DNA of 64,000 bases from Flavobacterium akiainvivens (GCF_001278115.1 NZ_LIYD01000005.1:2116653-2180652), one strand, 5' to 3'. Shown: positions 15,887 through 24,841, numbered from the stretch's first letter. Made by a program: numbers and translations. The notes: generated by a model from the sequence alone, not told the origin.

Positions 15887-16530
15887 CCGGTTACAATATA
15901 GTTTTTGTCGCTGCCAAAATAGTCTATCGCAGCTTTGCCAAAACGGTCTATGGTAAAGTAGTTAAACGTACCGCCCACAACAGCCCCCACCCCAAACGGA
16001 ATAAGCGTGCCCAGTGCCACACCTCCCCTTTTAGAGCCGTACTTGGTTATAAGCTTGCGCCCTATTTTCTGGTTCATGCGGTTGCGAATTCTATCAGTAA
16101 CGTGTTTGTCAAAATGGTTGACCGATATTCTTTCGCCACGTGCTGCACCGGCTTTTTCAGCCTCAACCACACCGGCCCAAATGCCCAGCACTACCGTAAA
16201 GTCATCTTCAAAAGTGTCTTTTATGTCGCGCCCATAAATAAGTGCCGTACCATAACAAAGCGATGCCATCCAGCGCAGCATAAACAACACATCAGCCGAA
16301 ACCGCACCGGCTTCAATGGCTATCTGTGCAGCCGTGCCCAAACCGGGTATGACGCCCGGCAATGCCGTTGCCACGCCTATAGATGTATACTTGCGGCGGG
16401 TTTTCTTCAGGTACAACTCAGCAAGCTGTTTTGGGGTTTTGTGCGGATTTTCAAAACGCAATGCATATACTTCAGATTCAACTGTAGTAAAAGACGGCAT
16501 TACTTTTTGTATGAGAGTGTGTAAATCCAT
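15883..16530 (-). CDS. EcsC-like protein
   Basis: A 215-residue protein with hydrophobic Gly-rich segments (VATALPGVIPGLGTAAQIAI and GVALGTLIPFGVGAVVGGTF) and the core LGTAAQIAIEAGAVSADVLF typical of EcsC-family proteins, which accompany EcsAB ABC transporters in Firmicutes but are of unknown function elsewhere. The start is taken as ATG at 16530 (MDLHTLIQKVMPSF); two codons upstream is a TTG. It overlaps the NUDIX start by 4 bp. Membrane association is likely. No Ecs transporter genes lie nearby. Confidence 0.75.
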   Translation of the reverse strand: MDLHTLIQKVMPSFTTVESEVYALRFENPHKTPKQLAELYLKKTRRKYTSIGVATALPGVIPGLGTAAQIAIEAGAVSADVLFMLRWMASLCYGTALIYGRDIKDTFEDDFTVVLGIWAGVVEAEKAGAARGERISVNHFDKHVTDRIRNRMNQKIGRKLITKYGSKRGGVALGTLIPFGVGAVVGGTFNYFTIDRFGKAAIDYFGSDKNYIVTG

Positions 16531-16590
16531 TATCAAATCCTTATACTTATAAAGATAATCAATAAAGGTGTCCTGTACGGATTTTTACCA

Positions 16591-16845
16591 CTACGATAAC
16601 ATTTTAGAAAACAGCGGGGTGTATTTATCAAGGTATTTCTCCAGCAGTTTTCCCTGCTTAAAGCTCAGTTTCCACAGCACTTTATTGGTAATGGTATGAA
16701 ACCAAAGCTCTACATAAAAATTATCAAGGGCATACAACAGTTTTTTGGTAGAGCCCTCCAGGCAGGCGTCAATTAAAACGCCGCGGCCCCAAAGCACATC
16801 ATACTGTTCTTCCTCATTTAATTTTTTATACTCATTCAGGTTCAT
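16591..16845 (-). CDS. Small hypothetical protein
   Basis: An 84-residue protein (MNLNEYKKLNEEEQYDVLWG...) with aromatic-rich alternating strands (NFYVELWFHTITNKVLWKLSF). It has no signal peptide or membrane segment. The regular composition and codon use suggest a real gene, and similar short proteins are found in flavobacteria as far as I recall. It lies 60 bp upstream of the EcsC-like gene on the same strand. Function unknown. Confidence 0.7.
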   Translation of the reverse strand: MNLNEYKKLNEEEQYDVLWGRGVLIDACLEGSTKKLLYALDNFYVELWFHTITNKVLWKLSFKQGKLLEKYLDKYTPLFSKMLS

Positions 16846-16995
16846 AGGCTAAAGTTACAAAATATTACGGCGGGGTTATTATACTAACGTGTTAAGGCTG
16901 TTAAATATTTCAGGATAAAAATTAACGCATGATTATCAGCCCGTTAAGAATATTTAACAGTTTTATAGGCGTAATTTGCTGTAAACAAGAATGCT

Positions 16996-17259
16996 ATGAG
17001 ACTATTAATGCTGATTCCGATTGTTATCCTGATGGGAGTATCAGGATATAACCTGGCAGGAGGCTACAGTGCGCCGGGAATTGATACTACAAACACTATA
17101 GGTGCCGAGGCGCTGCACATGGGCATTATACTTATTTGTATGAGTGCCGCAATACTGCTGGTACGCTCTGCATTTACCGTTAAATATACCGAGGAAGAGC
17201 GCCCCGAAAAAGCCGAACCGTTTTATGTGCGCCTGGCCCATCAGCTGCATTTGTTTTAA
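16996..17259 (+). CDS. Small two-helix membrane protein
   Basis: An 87-residue protein with two hydrophobic segments (about residues 2-20, LLMLIPIVILMGVSGYNLA, and about 42-60, MGIILICMSAAILLVRSAF) and a charged cytoplasmic tail ending RLAHQLHLF. It has its own bidirectional terminator and no operon partner. No family recognised; function unknown. Confidence 0.65.
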   Translation: MRLLMLIPIVILMGVSGYNLAGGYSAPGIDTTNTIGAEALHMGIILICMSAAILLVRSAFTVKYTEEERPEKAEPFYVRLAHQLHLF

Positions 17260-17303
17260 GGACAGTACATTATTACTGAATTTTCATATTTTACTCAAAA
17301 TCA

Positions 17304-17336
17304 AAAAGCCCCGTAGCATAACACTACAGGGCTTTT
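17304..17336. terminator. Bidirectional terminator between convergent genes
   Basis: Arms 17304-17316 and 17324-17336 (aaaagccccgtag with one mismatch). T-rich tails follow on both strands: cttttat on plus, tttttgatttt on minus. It serves the small membrane protein gene and the btuB-btuG transcript. Confidence 0.82.
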
Positions 17337-17365
17337 CTTTTATAATTGACTGATGACTGGTTTGT

Positions 17366-18439
17366 TTAGTCGTTATCATAAAGCCCTACCGGACCTAAAC
17401 CTGCTGAAAAGGTATGCTGCAAAGCACCCTGCATGCTGTAAACATAAACAGTGCCGTTAGCTATAAAATTGCCCTCATCTGCAATGTAAAACGAACCATT
17501 TTCAATTTCAAGTGCAGAAATACCATAAGGGAAACCACCCTCTGCAGTAAACAACGGCTCTGTAGGCAATGCGGTAGCATTAATAGCCATGCGGTATACC
17601 TTATTATCAATAGTATAATAAATGTAATCATCTTCTACAATCAGGTTGCTTGGGTGCTGTATACCGGTAAAATCAAATGTAGCAGTAACTGTATGATTAG
17701 ATGCATTTACAACCTGAAGCTTGCCCGGAGTTTCGGTACCTGACCATATAGGGAAACCTTCGCTTAGTATATACAGCTTATTATCTTCTTCCTCTATAAA
17801 ACCAGGCAGGCCACCTGTTGTTATAGATGTTTGTACCGCGCCTGTAGACGGGTTAATTACAGATACTGTGCTACCATAGCCATAGCCTCCCATGTGCGAT
17901 ACATATAGCTTATTGTTTTCTTCAACAATACGCTCAGGCCCTTCTATTACAGATATTTTAGACGTTACAGTATTAGTAGCAAGATCTATAACAGCCACAA
18001 AATCATCTTCTGTATTTGAGCCATCACCCCAGTTGGTAACATAAGCCTTGTTTTCATAAAAAGCTATATAACGTGGATTTACAAGCTCCTCTTCTATAGT
18101 AGTGATATGCTCAAATGAGTAGCGATTAACAATTTCAATCCTGTTAGAACCATTAAGCACTATGTAAGCCTTATCATCATGAAAGCCTATATCCTGTCCG
18201 GTATCGCCCAGTATAGCGTTATTATTGTTAGTCGCAAAAATATTATTCTCAACCTGCATAGCATCAGAAATAAATGATATCGATGCATTACCCATACCAA
18301 AATTACCCTGGTTTAGCACAAAAAAGCCATTGTCATAAGCACCTCGTGGTGTATCTGGAGTTGCATCATCATCATTATTACAAGAAACAAAAAAGAAGCC
18401 TCCTGCAATAGCTGTTAGTAATAGTTTGTTAAGTTTCAT
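17366..18439 (-). CDS. btuG: Surface beta-propeller lipoprotein, BtuG-like
   Basis: A 357-residue lipoprotein: the signal peptide ends in FFFVSC (lipidated Cys20) and is followed by NNDDD, an acidic stretch of the kind that directs Bacteroidota lipoproteins to the cell surface. The mature part is a YncE/DUF5074-like seven-bladed propeller with repeated units such as DDKAYIVLNGSNRIEIVN, NKAYVTNWGDGS, NKLYVSHMGG and NKLYILSEG. It lies 21 bp after btuB under a cobalamin riboswitch. In Bacteroides, BtuG is a propeller lipoprotein that captures B12 at the surface and docks on BtuB; position and fold make that role likely here. Ligand binding itself is inferred. Confidence 0.85.
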   Translation of the reverse strand: MKLNKLLLTAIAGGFFFVSCNNDDDATPDTPRGAYDNGFFVLNQGNFGMGNASISFISDAMQVENNIFATNNNNAILGDTGQDIGFHDDKAYIVLNGSNRIEIVNRYSFEHITTIEEELVNPRYIAFYENKAYVTNWGDGSNTEDDFVAVIDLATNTVTSKISVIEGPERIVEENNKLYVSHMGGYGYGSTVSVINPSTGAVQTSITTGGLPGFIEEEDNKLYILSEGFPIWSGTETPGKLQVVNASNHTVTATFDFTGIQHPSNLIVEDDYIYYTIDNKVYRMAINATALPTEPLFTAEGGFPYGISALEIENGSFYIADEGNFIANGTVYVYSMQGALQHTFSAGLGPVGLYDND

Positions 18440-18460
18440 ATAGTTTTCGTATTTAAGTAT

Positions 18461-20287
18461 TTAAAATTTAAAATTCAGGTATAAGTTGTAGTTGCGCCCC
18501 GGCATGGGCCTTACGGCCACAGCCATATACTCTTCTTCATACAGGTTGTTTACCTGTGCGCCCAGGCTAAGGCCTTTGCAAAAATTAAAGGTATATTCTG
18601 CCCCAATGCCCGAAACATTATAGGGGTCGAGCTCGCTGCCATTGTTAGCGGTAGTATACACCAGCCCGTTAAACAGGTGGCGGTAGTATGCCGAAAAACG
18701 CCCGTAAGCATAAGACACGCTTGCCGTTGCCTTATGTTTTGGCACATAAATAAGCTGGCTGGCGCTACCATCGCGGCGGGAAACGGTATAGGCATACGTA
18801 CCGGAAAAGCCTACAGTATGTCTGCCAAAATCTTTCTGCCAGTTTATAAGGGCTTCAGCCCCATAGTTCTTGGCCCGGTCTACATTTTCAGGACGCCAAA
18901 ACCCTCCCGCTCCCGGCACCCAGCGCAGCATATCCTGCATCCTGATGTAATAACCCGTAACAGTTGCCGTAAAATTATTGTGGGTAAACACGTTGCCCAG
19001 TTCGGCCTGGTAAGACGTTTCGGGGCTCAGGTTGGGGTTGCCGCTGCCCGGCCAGTATAAATCATTAAACGTGGGCATACGGAAGTTTCGCGAACCGTTT
19101 ACCTTAACGCTATACCAGCTGGCAACCTTTACTGTTACCCCGCCCGAAAACAACACAGGGCTCTCGTAAGCGCTGGTTATTTCCTTGCGCACACCGGCTT
19201 CATACTGAAAAACATCGTTCACATGGTGCGAAAACAACACACTCCCCGAAAAAATATCCCTCTTCTTATCTACAATATCAGAACCATCGCCCTTGTTTTG
19301 GGTATAATCGGCAATGGCGTTTATTTTTATGCCATCGGTTACCTGATAAGCGGCATCATAGCGCCCAATAAACGTCTGGACTTTACCATGAGTGTATAAA
19401 TCAGACGCATGATTTTCAAAATACTTGTAGTTTTCCTCAAGGTAGGCGGCTTTAAGTCGCGATGTAAAACGATTGTAATTACCCATCCACTCCACAAGGG
19501 TGCGGGTATTAAAATCATCATACATACTGCGTGAAGGCGCTGCCAGCGTGCGGCTAAAATGCCTTTGCCCGCCAAATACATAGCCGTAAAACCGCAGTAT
19601 GTTCTTCTCATTCAGCTTGTAGGCAAAAGCCGCGTTAAGGCTGGTGTTGTGGTATTGGCCGTTATCGTTATACAGGTTATACCCGGGATATTTAAAATCG
19701 TTATCGCTGCTGTTGTGGCTTATGCTTATGTTGGCGCTCAAATCATCTGTCGAGGCCTGCATTTTGTAGTTGGCGGCATAGGTAGCAAAACTACCATAGT
19801 CTGCCCTGAACTCATTATCAAAACGCTGCCCGAAACCCAGCGGGCTGTCAAGGTGTATACTGCCGCCAATTGCGCTGCTGCCGTAAATAACGCTTCCCCC
19901 ACCGGCGCGGACAGAAACCGTACTGAAATCACGTGCATTAAGGGTATTGAAATCGGTTTGCCCGTTAAACTGCGAGTTGATGTTAATGCCGTTCCATATT
20001 ACCGCGGTTTGCTGTGCGGTAGTACCTCTGAAAGACGGCGACGACACCATGCCTGGCCCGTTTTCCTTAAAGTAAATTACGGCATTGTATTGCAGCAGGC
20101 TGGTTAAAGACGGCGCGTTACGGGTAATGACCGAATCGTTAAGGTTTTGAACCGATTGCGTGTGGCTGTAATCGCGCAGCTGCGTGTCCGATATCAGTAC
20201 CCGGTCAAGGATAATAGTATCCTGTTGCGCCAATAGGTTTTGGCACAGCAGCAATAAAAAAAGCGGTATGAAAATGTTAAGCCTCAT
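18461..20287 (-). CDS. btuB: TonB-dependent cobalamin receptor BtuB
   Basis: A 608-residue outer-membrane receptor: signal peptide (MRLNIFIPLFLLLLCQNLLA), a plug domain (about residues 50-150, with ITRNAPSLTSLLQ, FRGTTAQQTAVIWNGI, VRAGGGSVIYGSSAIGGSI) and a 22-strand-type barrel ending in an aromatic residue (LYLNFKF). The size is close to E. coli BtuB, without the N-terminal carboxypeptidase-like domain of SusC proteins. A cobalamin riboswitch in its 5' leader assigns the substrate. It is the first gene of the btuB-btuG operon, opposite the btuFCD genes. Confidence 0.94.
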   Translation of the reverse strand: MRLNIFIPLFLLLLCQNLLAQQDTIILDRVLISDTQLRDYSHTQSVQNLNDSVITRNAPSLTSLLQYNAVIYFKENGPGMVSSPSFRGTTAQQTAVIWNGININSQFNGQTDFNTLNARDFSTVSVRAGGGSVIYGSSAIGGSIHLDSPLGFGQRFDNEFRADYGSFATYAANYKMQASTDDLSANISISHNSSDNDFKYPGYNLYNDNGQYHNTSLNAAFAYKLNEKNILRFYGYVFGGQRHFSRTLAAPSRSMYDDFNTRTLVEWMGNYNRFTSRLKAAYLEENYKYFENHASDLYTHGKVQTFIGRYDAAYQVTDGIKINAIADYTQNKGDGSDIVDKKRDIFSGSVLFSHHVNDVFQYEAGVRKEITSAYESPVLFSGGVTVKVASWYSVKVNGSRNFRMPTFNDLYWPGSGNPNLSPETSYQAELGNVFTHNNFTATVTGYYIRMQDMLRWVPGAGGFWRPENVDRAKNYGAEALINWQKDFGRHTVGFSGTYAYTVSRRDGSASQLIYVPKHKATASVSYAYGRFSAYYRHLFNGLVYTTANNGSELDPYNVSGIGAEYTFNFCKGLSLGAQVNNLYEEEYMAVAVRPMPGRNYNLYLNFKF

Positions 20288-20329
20288 AACGGTTAGCCTT
20301 TTTTCCCGAAGGCTGCATGTTTGTTTACC

Positions 20330-20500
20330 CCAAGGCAGGTCTCCTGGCTTGCGTACTGTTGTTTGCCTTCCCGTGTATACAGTGGCGCAGGTAACAACAG
20401 CCTTCCGCCGTGGCGGAATAAGCGTACAGTTGCGGGAACAGCTCAGGCTTCTTTATACCTGATTCCCTTTTAATGTGATAGGTTTATTATCACAACCTTA
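20330..20500 (-). promoter_or_regulatory. Cobalamin riboswitch
   Basis: On the minus strand the leader holds the conserved blocks of the AdoCbl riboswitch in order: AAAAGGGAATCAGGT, GAGCTGTTCCCGCAACTGTA, GCCACTG, GGGAAGGC, and the B12 box AGCCAGGAGACCTGCC at 20349-20334. The start of btuB follows 47 nt after the B12 box. With B12 bound, the RNA should shut off btuB-btuG by masking the translation start or terminating; a GCCTTCGGGAAAAAAGGC hairpin sits between the box and the start codon. Confidence 0.95.
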
Positions 20501-20507
20501 AGTGCGG

Positions 20508-20515
20508 CAAATATA
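20508..20515 (-). promoter_or_regulatory. -7 box of the btuB-btuG promoter
   Basis: Minus strand 20515-20508 reads TATATTTG, an exact TAnnTTTG match. It would start the RNA just before the first conserved riboswitch block near 20500. The -33 element is not clear (nearest TTG is 13 nt away). Confidence 0.55.
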
Positions 20516-20520
20516 ACATT

Positions 20521-20549
20521 TTTGCCTACAATTTTAATTTATACATTTG
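20521..20549 (+). promoter_or_regulatory. Promoter of btuFCD
   Basis: -33 TTTG (20521-20524), 17 nt, -7 TACATTTG (20542-20549), 19 nt upstream of the btuF ATG. The leader is too short for a riboswitch, so this operon is not under the B12 element on the other strand. Confidence 0.65.
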
Positions 20550-20568
20550 CATTTACTGAATATTTTTT

Positions 20569-21705
20569 ATGAAGAATATCATTTCCCTGCTTTTTATTTC
20601 GATTTTCGTAATCACGGGTTGTAAAAGCGACACCCAAAAAACAACCGTTGCCACTACCAAAACCCAAAATGTGGTAACCCACGCCAGCGGCCTTGAAATA
20701 TACCGCTACAACGGCTACAGCGTGGTAAAAGTTACCCGCCCCTGGCCCGAGGCTACCCAAAGCTATACCTATGTATTACAGCAAAAAGGCGCCATGGTGC
20801 CCGATAGCCTTAAAGGCTTTACAACCCTAAACGTACCCATAAAATCAATTATAGCCACCAGTACCACACACATACCTTCGCTTGAAATGCTGGGGGTAGA
20901 AAACACACTCGTGGGCTTTCCCGGCACGCAGTGGGTATCATCTGAAAAAACAAGGGCACTAATTGATTCCGGAAAGGTTAAAGAGGCCGGTGCCAACGAA
21001 AACCTGAATACCGAGGTGGTGCTCGACCTACAGCCCGATGCTGTGGTGGCGTTTGCCATAAACAGTACCAATAAAACGCTTACCGCACTTGAGCAATCGG
21101 GCATTAAAGTGCTGTTTAACGGCGACTGGACAGAGCAATCGCCGCTTGGCAAAGCCGAATGGATTAAGTTTTTTGGCGAGCTCTACGGCCTTCAGGATAA
21201 AGCAGATGCGGCTTTTTCCAAGATTGAAAAAGATTATAACGATGCACTTAAGCTGGCGCAAAATGTTGCTAATAAACCCACTATTATGGCAGGTGCCATG
21301 CTTAACGACCAGTGGCTTATGCCGGGTGGTGGCAGCTGGGCAGCCCTGTTTTTAAAAGATGCAGGGGCCAACTACCTGTGGGCCGATACTAACGATACCG
21401 GCAGCCTGAACCTGTCGTATGAAGTAGTATTGGAAAAAGCCCAGAATGCTGATTTCTGGATTGGCCCAAGCCAGTTTACATCGCTTAAAGAAATGATTGA
21501 TGCCAACCCACATTATGCGCAGTTTAAGGCGTTTAAAAACAAACAGGTATACAGCTTCAGCGTAAAAACAGGCAAAACCGGCGGCCTGCTGTTTTATGAG
21601 CTCGCCCCAAACCGCCCTGATCTGGTACTTAAGGATTTAGTGAGTATCTTACACCCGGAATTATTACCCAACCATAAGCTACAATTTTTTGAAAAGCTAA
21701 AATAG
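20569..21705 (+). CDS. btuF: Cobalamin ABC transporter substrate-binding lipoprotein
   Basis: A 378-residue lipoprotein (lipidated Cys18 in VITGC) of the BtuF/FhuD-type bilobal binding-protein family: IIATSTTHIPSLEMLGVENT in lobe one, a long connecting helix and LLFYELAPNRPDLVLKDLV near the end. Members bind vitamin B12 or iron chelates. The divergent btuB-btuG pair with its cobalamin riboswitch points to cobalamin. Its stop overlaps the GTG start of the permease gene by 1 bp, the first link of a btuF-btuC-btuD operon. Confidence 0.88.
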   Translation: MKNIISLLFISIFVITGCKSDTQKTTVATTKTQNVVTHASGLEIYRYNGYSVVKVTRPWPEATQSYTYVLQQKGAMVPDSLKGFTTLNVPIKSIIATSTTHIPSLEMLGVENTLVGFPGTQWVSSEKTRALIDSGKVKEAGANENLNTEVVLDLQPDAVVAFAINSTNKTLTALEQSGIKVLFNGDWTEQSPLGKAEWIKFFGELYGLQDKADAAFSKIEKDYNDALKLAQNVANKPTIMAGAMLNDQWLMPGGGSWAALFLKDAGANYLWADTNDTGSLNLSYEVVLEKAQNADFWIGPSQFTSLKEMIDANPHYAQFKAFKNKQVYSFSVKTGKTGGLLFYELAPNRPDLVLKDLVSILHPELLPNHKLQFFEKLK

Positions 21706-22739
21706 TGCAACAAACCCGCTTACATATCAGCCTTTTTGCAGCGCTGGGCATTGCCCTTGTAGCGCTGTTTCTGGTTGATTTGAGTTTTGGTGCCATAAGC
21801 ATCCCGTTAGGCGATGTATTTAAAACCCTTACCGGCGGCGCCCCTGCCAAAACCTCCTGGGAATACATAATACTTGATTACCGCCTGCCCAAAGCCATAA
21901 CCGCCTTGCTTGCAGGCATAGGTCTTTCTATAGGCGGGCTGCTCATGCAAACACTGTTTAGAAACCCACTTGCCGGCCCCGATGTTTTGGGGCTCAGCAG
22001 CGGCGCCAGCCTGGGTGTAGCGTTTGTAATACTGGGGTCGGCATTGCTGCCTGCGGCTTTAGGGGTGTTTTTTACATCGGCTTACGGTGTGGTAATTGCC
22101 GCAACAGCAGGCAGCTTTTTAGTATTATTAGCCGTATTGGCCGTGGCACAGCGCCTGCGCGATACCATGGCTATTTTAATTGTGGGCCTCATGTTCAGCA
22201 GCTTTACCGGGGCTATAGTGGGAGTACTTACTTACTTCAGTTCAGCTGAAAAGCTTCAGAAATACACGTTTTGGGCATTGGGCAGCCTGGGCAACCTGCC
22301 GTGGGATAATATCATAATCTTAGGGCTTGTATTACTCATTGGCCTCAGCCTTGCCATACTGTGCATAAAACCTCTTGATGCCCTGCTGCTTGGCGAACGC
22401 TATGCCAAAAGCCTGGGCGTAAACCTTAACCGTACCCGCATAGTGCTTATTTTGGCCACCAGCCTGCTTACGGGCTGCGTTACGGCATTTGTGGGGCCCA
22501 TAGCCTTTGTAGGCCTTGTAGTACCGCACATGGCCAAGCTGCTTTTTAAAACCGGCAGCCATAAAATACTGTTTACGGGCACGTTATTAATTGGCGCTGC
22601 GCTTATGCTGCTGTGCGATACCTTTACCCAACTGCCGGGCAGCGCGTTTGTACTCCCTGTAAACGCCATAACATCATTAATTGGTGCACCGGTGGTTATA
22701 AGCCTGTTAATCAGTAAAAAGAAAGGAATTTTTAGCTAA
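21705..22739 (+). CDS. btuC: Cobalamin ABC transporter permease
   Basis: A 344-residue FecCD/BtuC-family permease with about ten hydrophobic segments, starting FAALGIALVALFLVDLSFGA. Family motifs NPLAGPDVLGLSSGASLGVA and FVGPIAFVGLVVPHMAKLL are present. It forms the dimeric inner-membrane channel through which the BtuF-bound substrate passes. The start is GTG overlapping the btuF stop, and its TAA overlaps the btuD ATG by 1 bp, so all three subunits are translationally coupled. Confidence 0.9.
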   Translation: MQQTRLHISLFAALGIALVALFLVDLSFGAISIPLGDVFKTLTGGAPAKTSWEYIILDYRLPKAITALLAGIGLSIGGLLMQTLFRNPLAGPDVLGLSSGASLGVAFVILGSALLPAALGVFFTSAYGVVIAATAGSFLVLLAVLAVAQRLRDTMAILIVGLMFSSFTGAIVGVLTYFSSAEKLQKYTFWALGSLGNLPWDNIIILGLVLLIGLSLAILCIKPLDALLLGERYAKSLGVNLNRTRIVLILATSLLTGCVTAFVGPIAFVGLVVPHMAKLLFKTGSHKILFTGTLLIGAALMLLCDTFTQLPGSAFVLPVNAITSLIGAPVVISLLISKKKGIFS

Positions 22740-23521
22740 TGGAACGCAAAACAATACTTTCGGCTCAACTCCTGGGCATTGGCTATAAAGCCAAAAAGGA
22801 ATCCATTATCATTGCCGAAAATATTGATATACAGCTAAAAGCGGGCAGCTTAACCGCACTTATCGGTGCAAACGGCATTGGTAAAAGTAGCCTGCTGCGC
22901 ACGCTTACCGGCATCCAGGCACCGCTTTCAGGCAGCGTTTTACTTAACAACCAGCCTGTTAACCAGTACACCCCGCCTCAACTTGCGCAACAGCTTGCCC
23001 TTGTACTTACCGAGGCCCTGCCCCCCGGCAACCTTACCGTATATGACCTTGTAGCCCTTGGCCGCCAACCCTATACCAACTGGCTGGGCAGCCTTTCGGC
23101 AGAAGACAAAGCTATTGTTAGCAATGCATTGCAGGCTACCGATATTGAATATCTTGCGCATAAAAAACACTACGAGCTCAGCGACGGCCAGCTCCAGAAA
23201 GCGCTCATAGCCCGCGCCCTGGCTCAGGATACACCCCTGATAGTTCTCGATGAGCCTACCACCCACCTTGACCTGCCCAACAAAGCATCGCTGCTGCAAC
23301 TGCTTAAAAAACTGGCACTTGAACAGGACAAATGCATACTGTACAGCACCCACGACCTTGACCTGGCGCTACAGCTCAGCGATGAAATTATCATCATGAA
23401 AAAAGAGGCTATTGCACAGGGAATACCCACACAACTCATTGAAAAGAAAGCATTTGACAACCTGTTTGAGGGAGAATCGGTAGTTTTTGATTACAGCACA
23501 AAAACCTTTAGGGTTAAGTAA
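22739..23521 (+). CDS. btuD: Cobalamin ABC transporter ATPase
   Basis: A 260-residue ATPase with Walker A GANGIGKSS, signature LSDGQ (variant of LSGGQ), Walker B LIVLDEPTTHLDL and switch STHDLDL. It groups with the FhuC/BtuD ATPases that pair with FecCD permeases. It completes btuFCD. A short inverted repeat (gtgttta / taaacac, 23565-23586) follows the stop; without a T run it is not an obvious terminator. Confidence 0.9.
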   Translation: MERKTILSAQLLGIGYKAKKESIIIAENIDIQLKAGSLTALIGANGIGKSSLLRTLTGIQAPLSGSVLLNNQPVNQYTPPQLAQQLALVLTEALPPGNLTVYDLVALGRQPYTNWLGSLSAEDKAIVSNALQATDIEYLAHKKHYELSDGQLQKALIARALAQDTPLIVLDEPTTHLDLPNKASLLQLLKKLALEQDKCILYSTHDLDLALQLSDEIIIMKKEAIAQGIPTQLIEKKAFDNLFEGESVVFDYSTKTFRVK

Positions 23522-23637
23522 ACTCATATCTTCAATTTTAAGGAATTATAACATTTATACGCCTGTGTTTAACATATACTAAACACGGCACGGGTTATTT
23601 ATTCAATAAATTTACATATACCTAAAATTTTAAGATT

Positions 23638-23898
23638 ATGAGCAGTCAGTTTACACTAAAATATCCGGGCGATAAAACATCGCTACTCAATAAGTTACGC
23701 AGCACAGTGGGCGATAAAGGCCAACTTAACGGCAACGAGCAGCAGGGCTCTTTTGAAGGCAGCACACCCCTTGGCAGTTTTGAAGGCCGCTATAGTATTG
23801 AAGGTGATGACATTACCGTTACCATAGATAAAAAACCGTTTTTGGTTTCTAACGGGCGTATTCAGGAAGAATTTGAAAAAGCCCTAAAAAAAGCCTGA
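23638..23898 (+). CDS. Small PHA-granule-regulator-like protein
   Basis: An 86-residue protein with a GSFEGRYSIEGDDITVTIDK core and an IQEEFEKAL terminal helix. The alternating strand-then-amphipathic-helix layout recalls the polyhydroxyalkanoic acid system protein family (PF09650-like), a weak resemblance. No signal peptide. It is 2 bp from the next gene, with which it probably forms a transcript. Function unknown. Confidence 0.7.
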   Translation: MSSQFTLKYPGDKTSLLNKLRSTVGDKGQLNGNEQQGSFEGSTPLGSFEGRYSIEGDDITVTIDKKPFLVSNGRIQEEFEKALKKA

Positions 23899-23900
23899 CA

Positions 23901-24413
23901 ATGAAATGGTTAGCCGTAATAACCTGTCTTGTTTCTGCCATCTCTATGAGGGCACAACCGGCTGAAGCACAGGTTTCTAACCGTGGTATTGAGCCGTTTG
24001 AAACAGCCATGCCCGCCATGCTACCCGAGCGTTTTATAGACATTACAAAGGCATGGGCACAGGCTTTTACCCGTAAAGACGGGGGCTACACCGCCAGTGA
24101 TGTTACAGCTAACAGCATAACAATCAGCGCGTTTAAAAAGAACGCTTTCCGTTACCAGAATACGGGCGAAACGGTGGAAAACAAAATTCGCTATAGCTTG
24201 GTAATCAGTTTTACGCAAAGCAGCTACACATTAAAATTTGTGGTTAGTGATATTTATGGCGATAACGACGTGCTGCTAACATACAAACTGCCAAACTATT
24301 ACAAGCCTGACGGTACACTTAAAGAGGGTTATGACGGGCTTGAAACCTCGCTTAAAGCCACCATTAACGAAATTGTGCAGTCGCATTACAGCTATGTGGT
24401 TAATTATAAATAA
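23901..24413 (+). CDS. Secreted DUF4468-like protein
   Basis: A 170-residue secreted protein (signal peptide MKWLAVITCLVSAISMRAQ). The mature part has ITKAWAQAFTRKDGGYTAS, NSITISAF, a KIRYSLVISFTQSSYTLKF strand pair and SDIYGD, which resembles the DUF4468 TBP-like-fold domain common in Bacteroidota. Envelope location is expected. It is preceded at 2 bp by the PHA-regulator-like gene and followed at 14 bp by a hydrophilic protein. Confidence 0.75.
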   Translation: MKWLAVITCLVSAISMRAQPAEAQVSNRGIEPFETAMPAMLPERFIDITKAWAQAFTRKDGGYTASDVTANSITISAFKKNAFRYQNTGETVENKIRYSLVISFTQSSYTLKFVVSDIYGDNDVLLTYKLPNYYKPDGTLKEGYDGLETSLKATINEIVQSHYSYVVNYK

Positions 24414-24427
24414 CTAAACTATTGATT

Positions 24428-24841
24428 ATGAGCCAGCAAAACGATGACCCAAAAGACTTAGGAAGCAAAAAGATAAACAACCAGCAAAAGCAAAGCGATG
24501 TAAATGAAGGCTTTAGTGGAGAGAATCTGCCTAAAAATTACGACCCTTCGGCTGATAAGCTTAAGACTGAGTTAGACAAACGTACTGATGGCAAAGCAGT
24601 TACAGAACAGCGCGCCCGCGATACCGATGAAAAAAAGGCACCGCCTGTAGACAGTAATGAGGGCCACACCACCCGTAACGACGGCGAGGTAGTAAGCAAA
24701 AGCCGCGGCACAAAAAATGAGTCTGAAGACATGGAAACCGCTGAAAACAGGGACTTTAACAGCGATACCGAAGAAGACCGTTACCCTGCCGGCCATCCGG
24801 AAAATAAAAAAGTGCGTGGAAATACGCACTTAGGTAAATAG
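24428..24841 (+). CDS. Hydrophilic, probably disordered protein
   Basis: A 137-residue protein dominated by Asp, Glu, Lys, Asn and Thr, with no hydrophobic core or signal. Segments such as KTELDKRTDGKAVTEQRARD and NRDFNSDTEEDRYPAGHPEN read as unstructured. Such proteins in flavobacteria are often stress-associated or desiccation-type, but nothing here proves it. Start is ATG at 24428, six bases after an in-frame TTG. Confidence 0.7.
   Translation: MSQQNDDPKDLGSKKINNQQKQSDVNEGFSGENLPKNYDPSADKLKTELDKRTDGKAVTEQRARDTDEKKAPPVDSNEGHTTRNDGEVVSKSRGTKNESEDMETAENRDFNSDTEEDRYPAGHPENKKVRGNTHLGK

Noticed and set aside
15739..16524. Plus-strand gene opposite the NUDIX and EcsC-like genes
   Set aside because: It overlaps two well-supported minus-strand genes and is full of Cys/His/Arg shadow codons without a domain.
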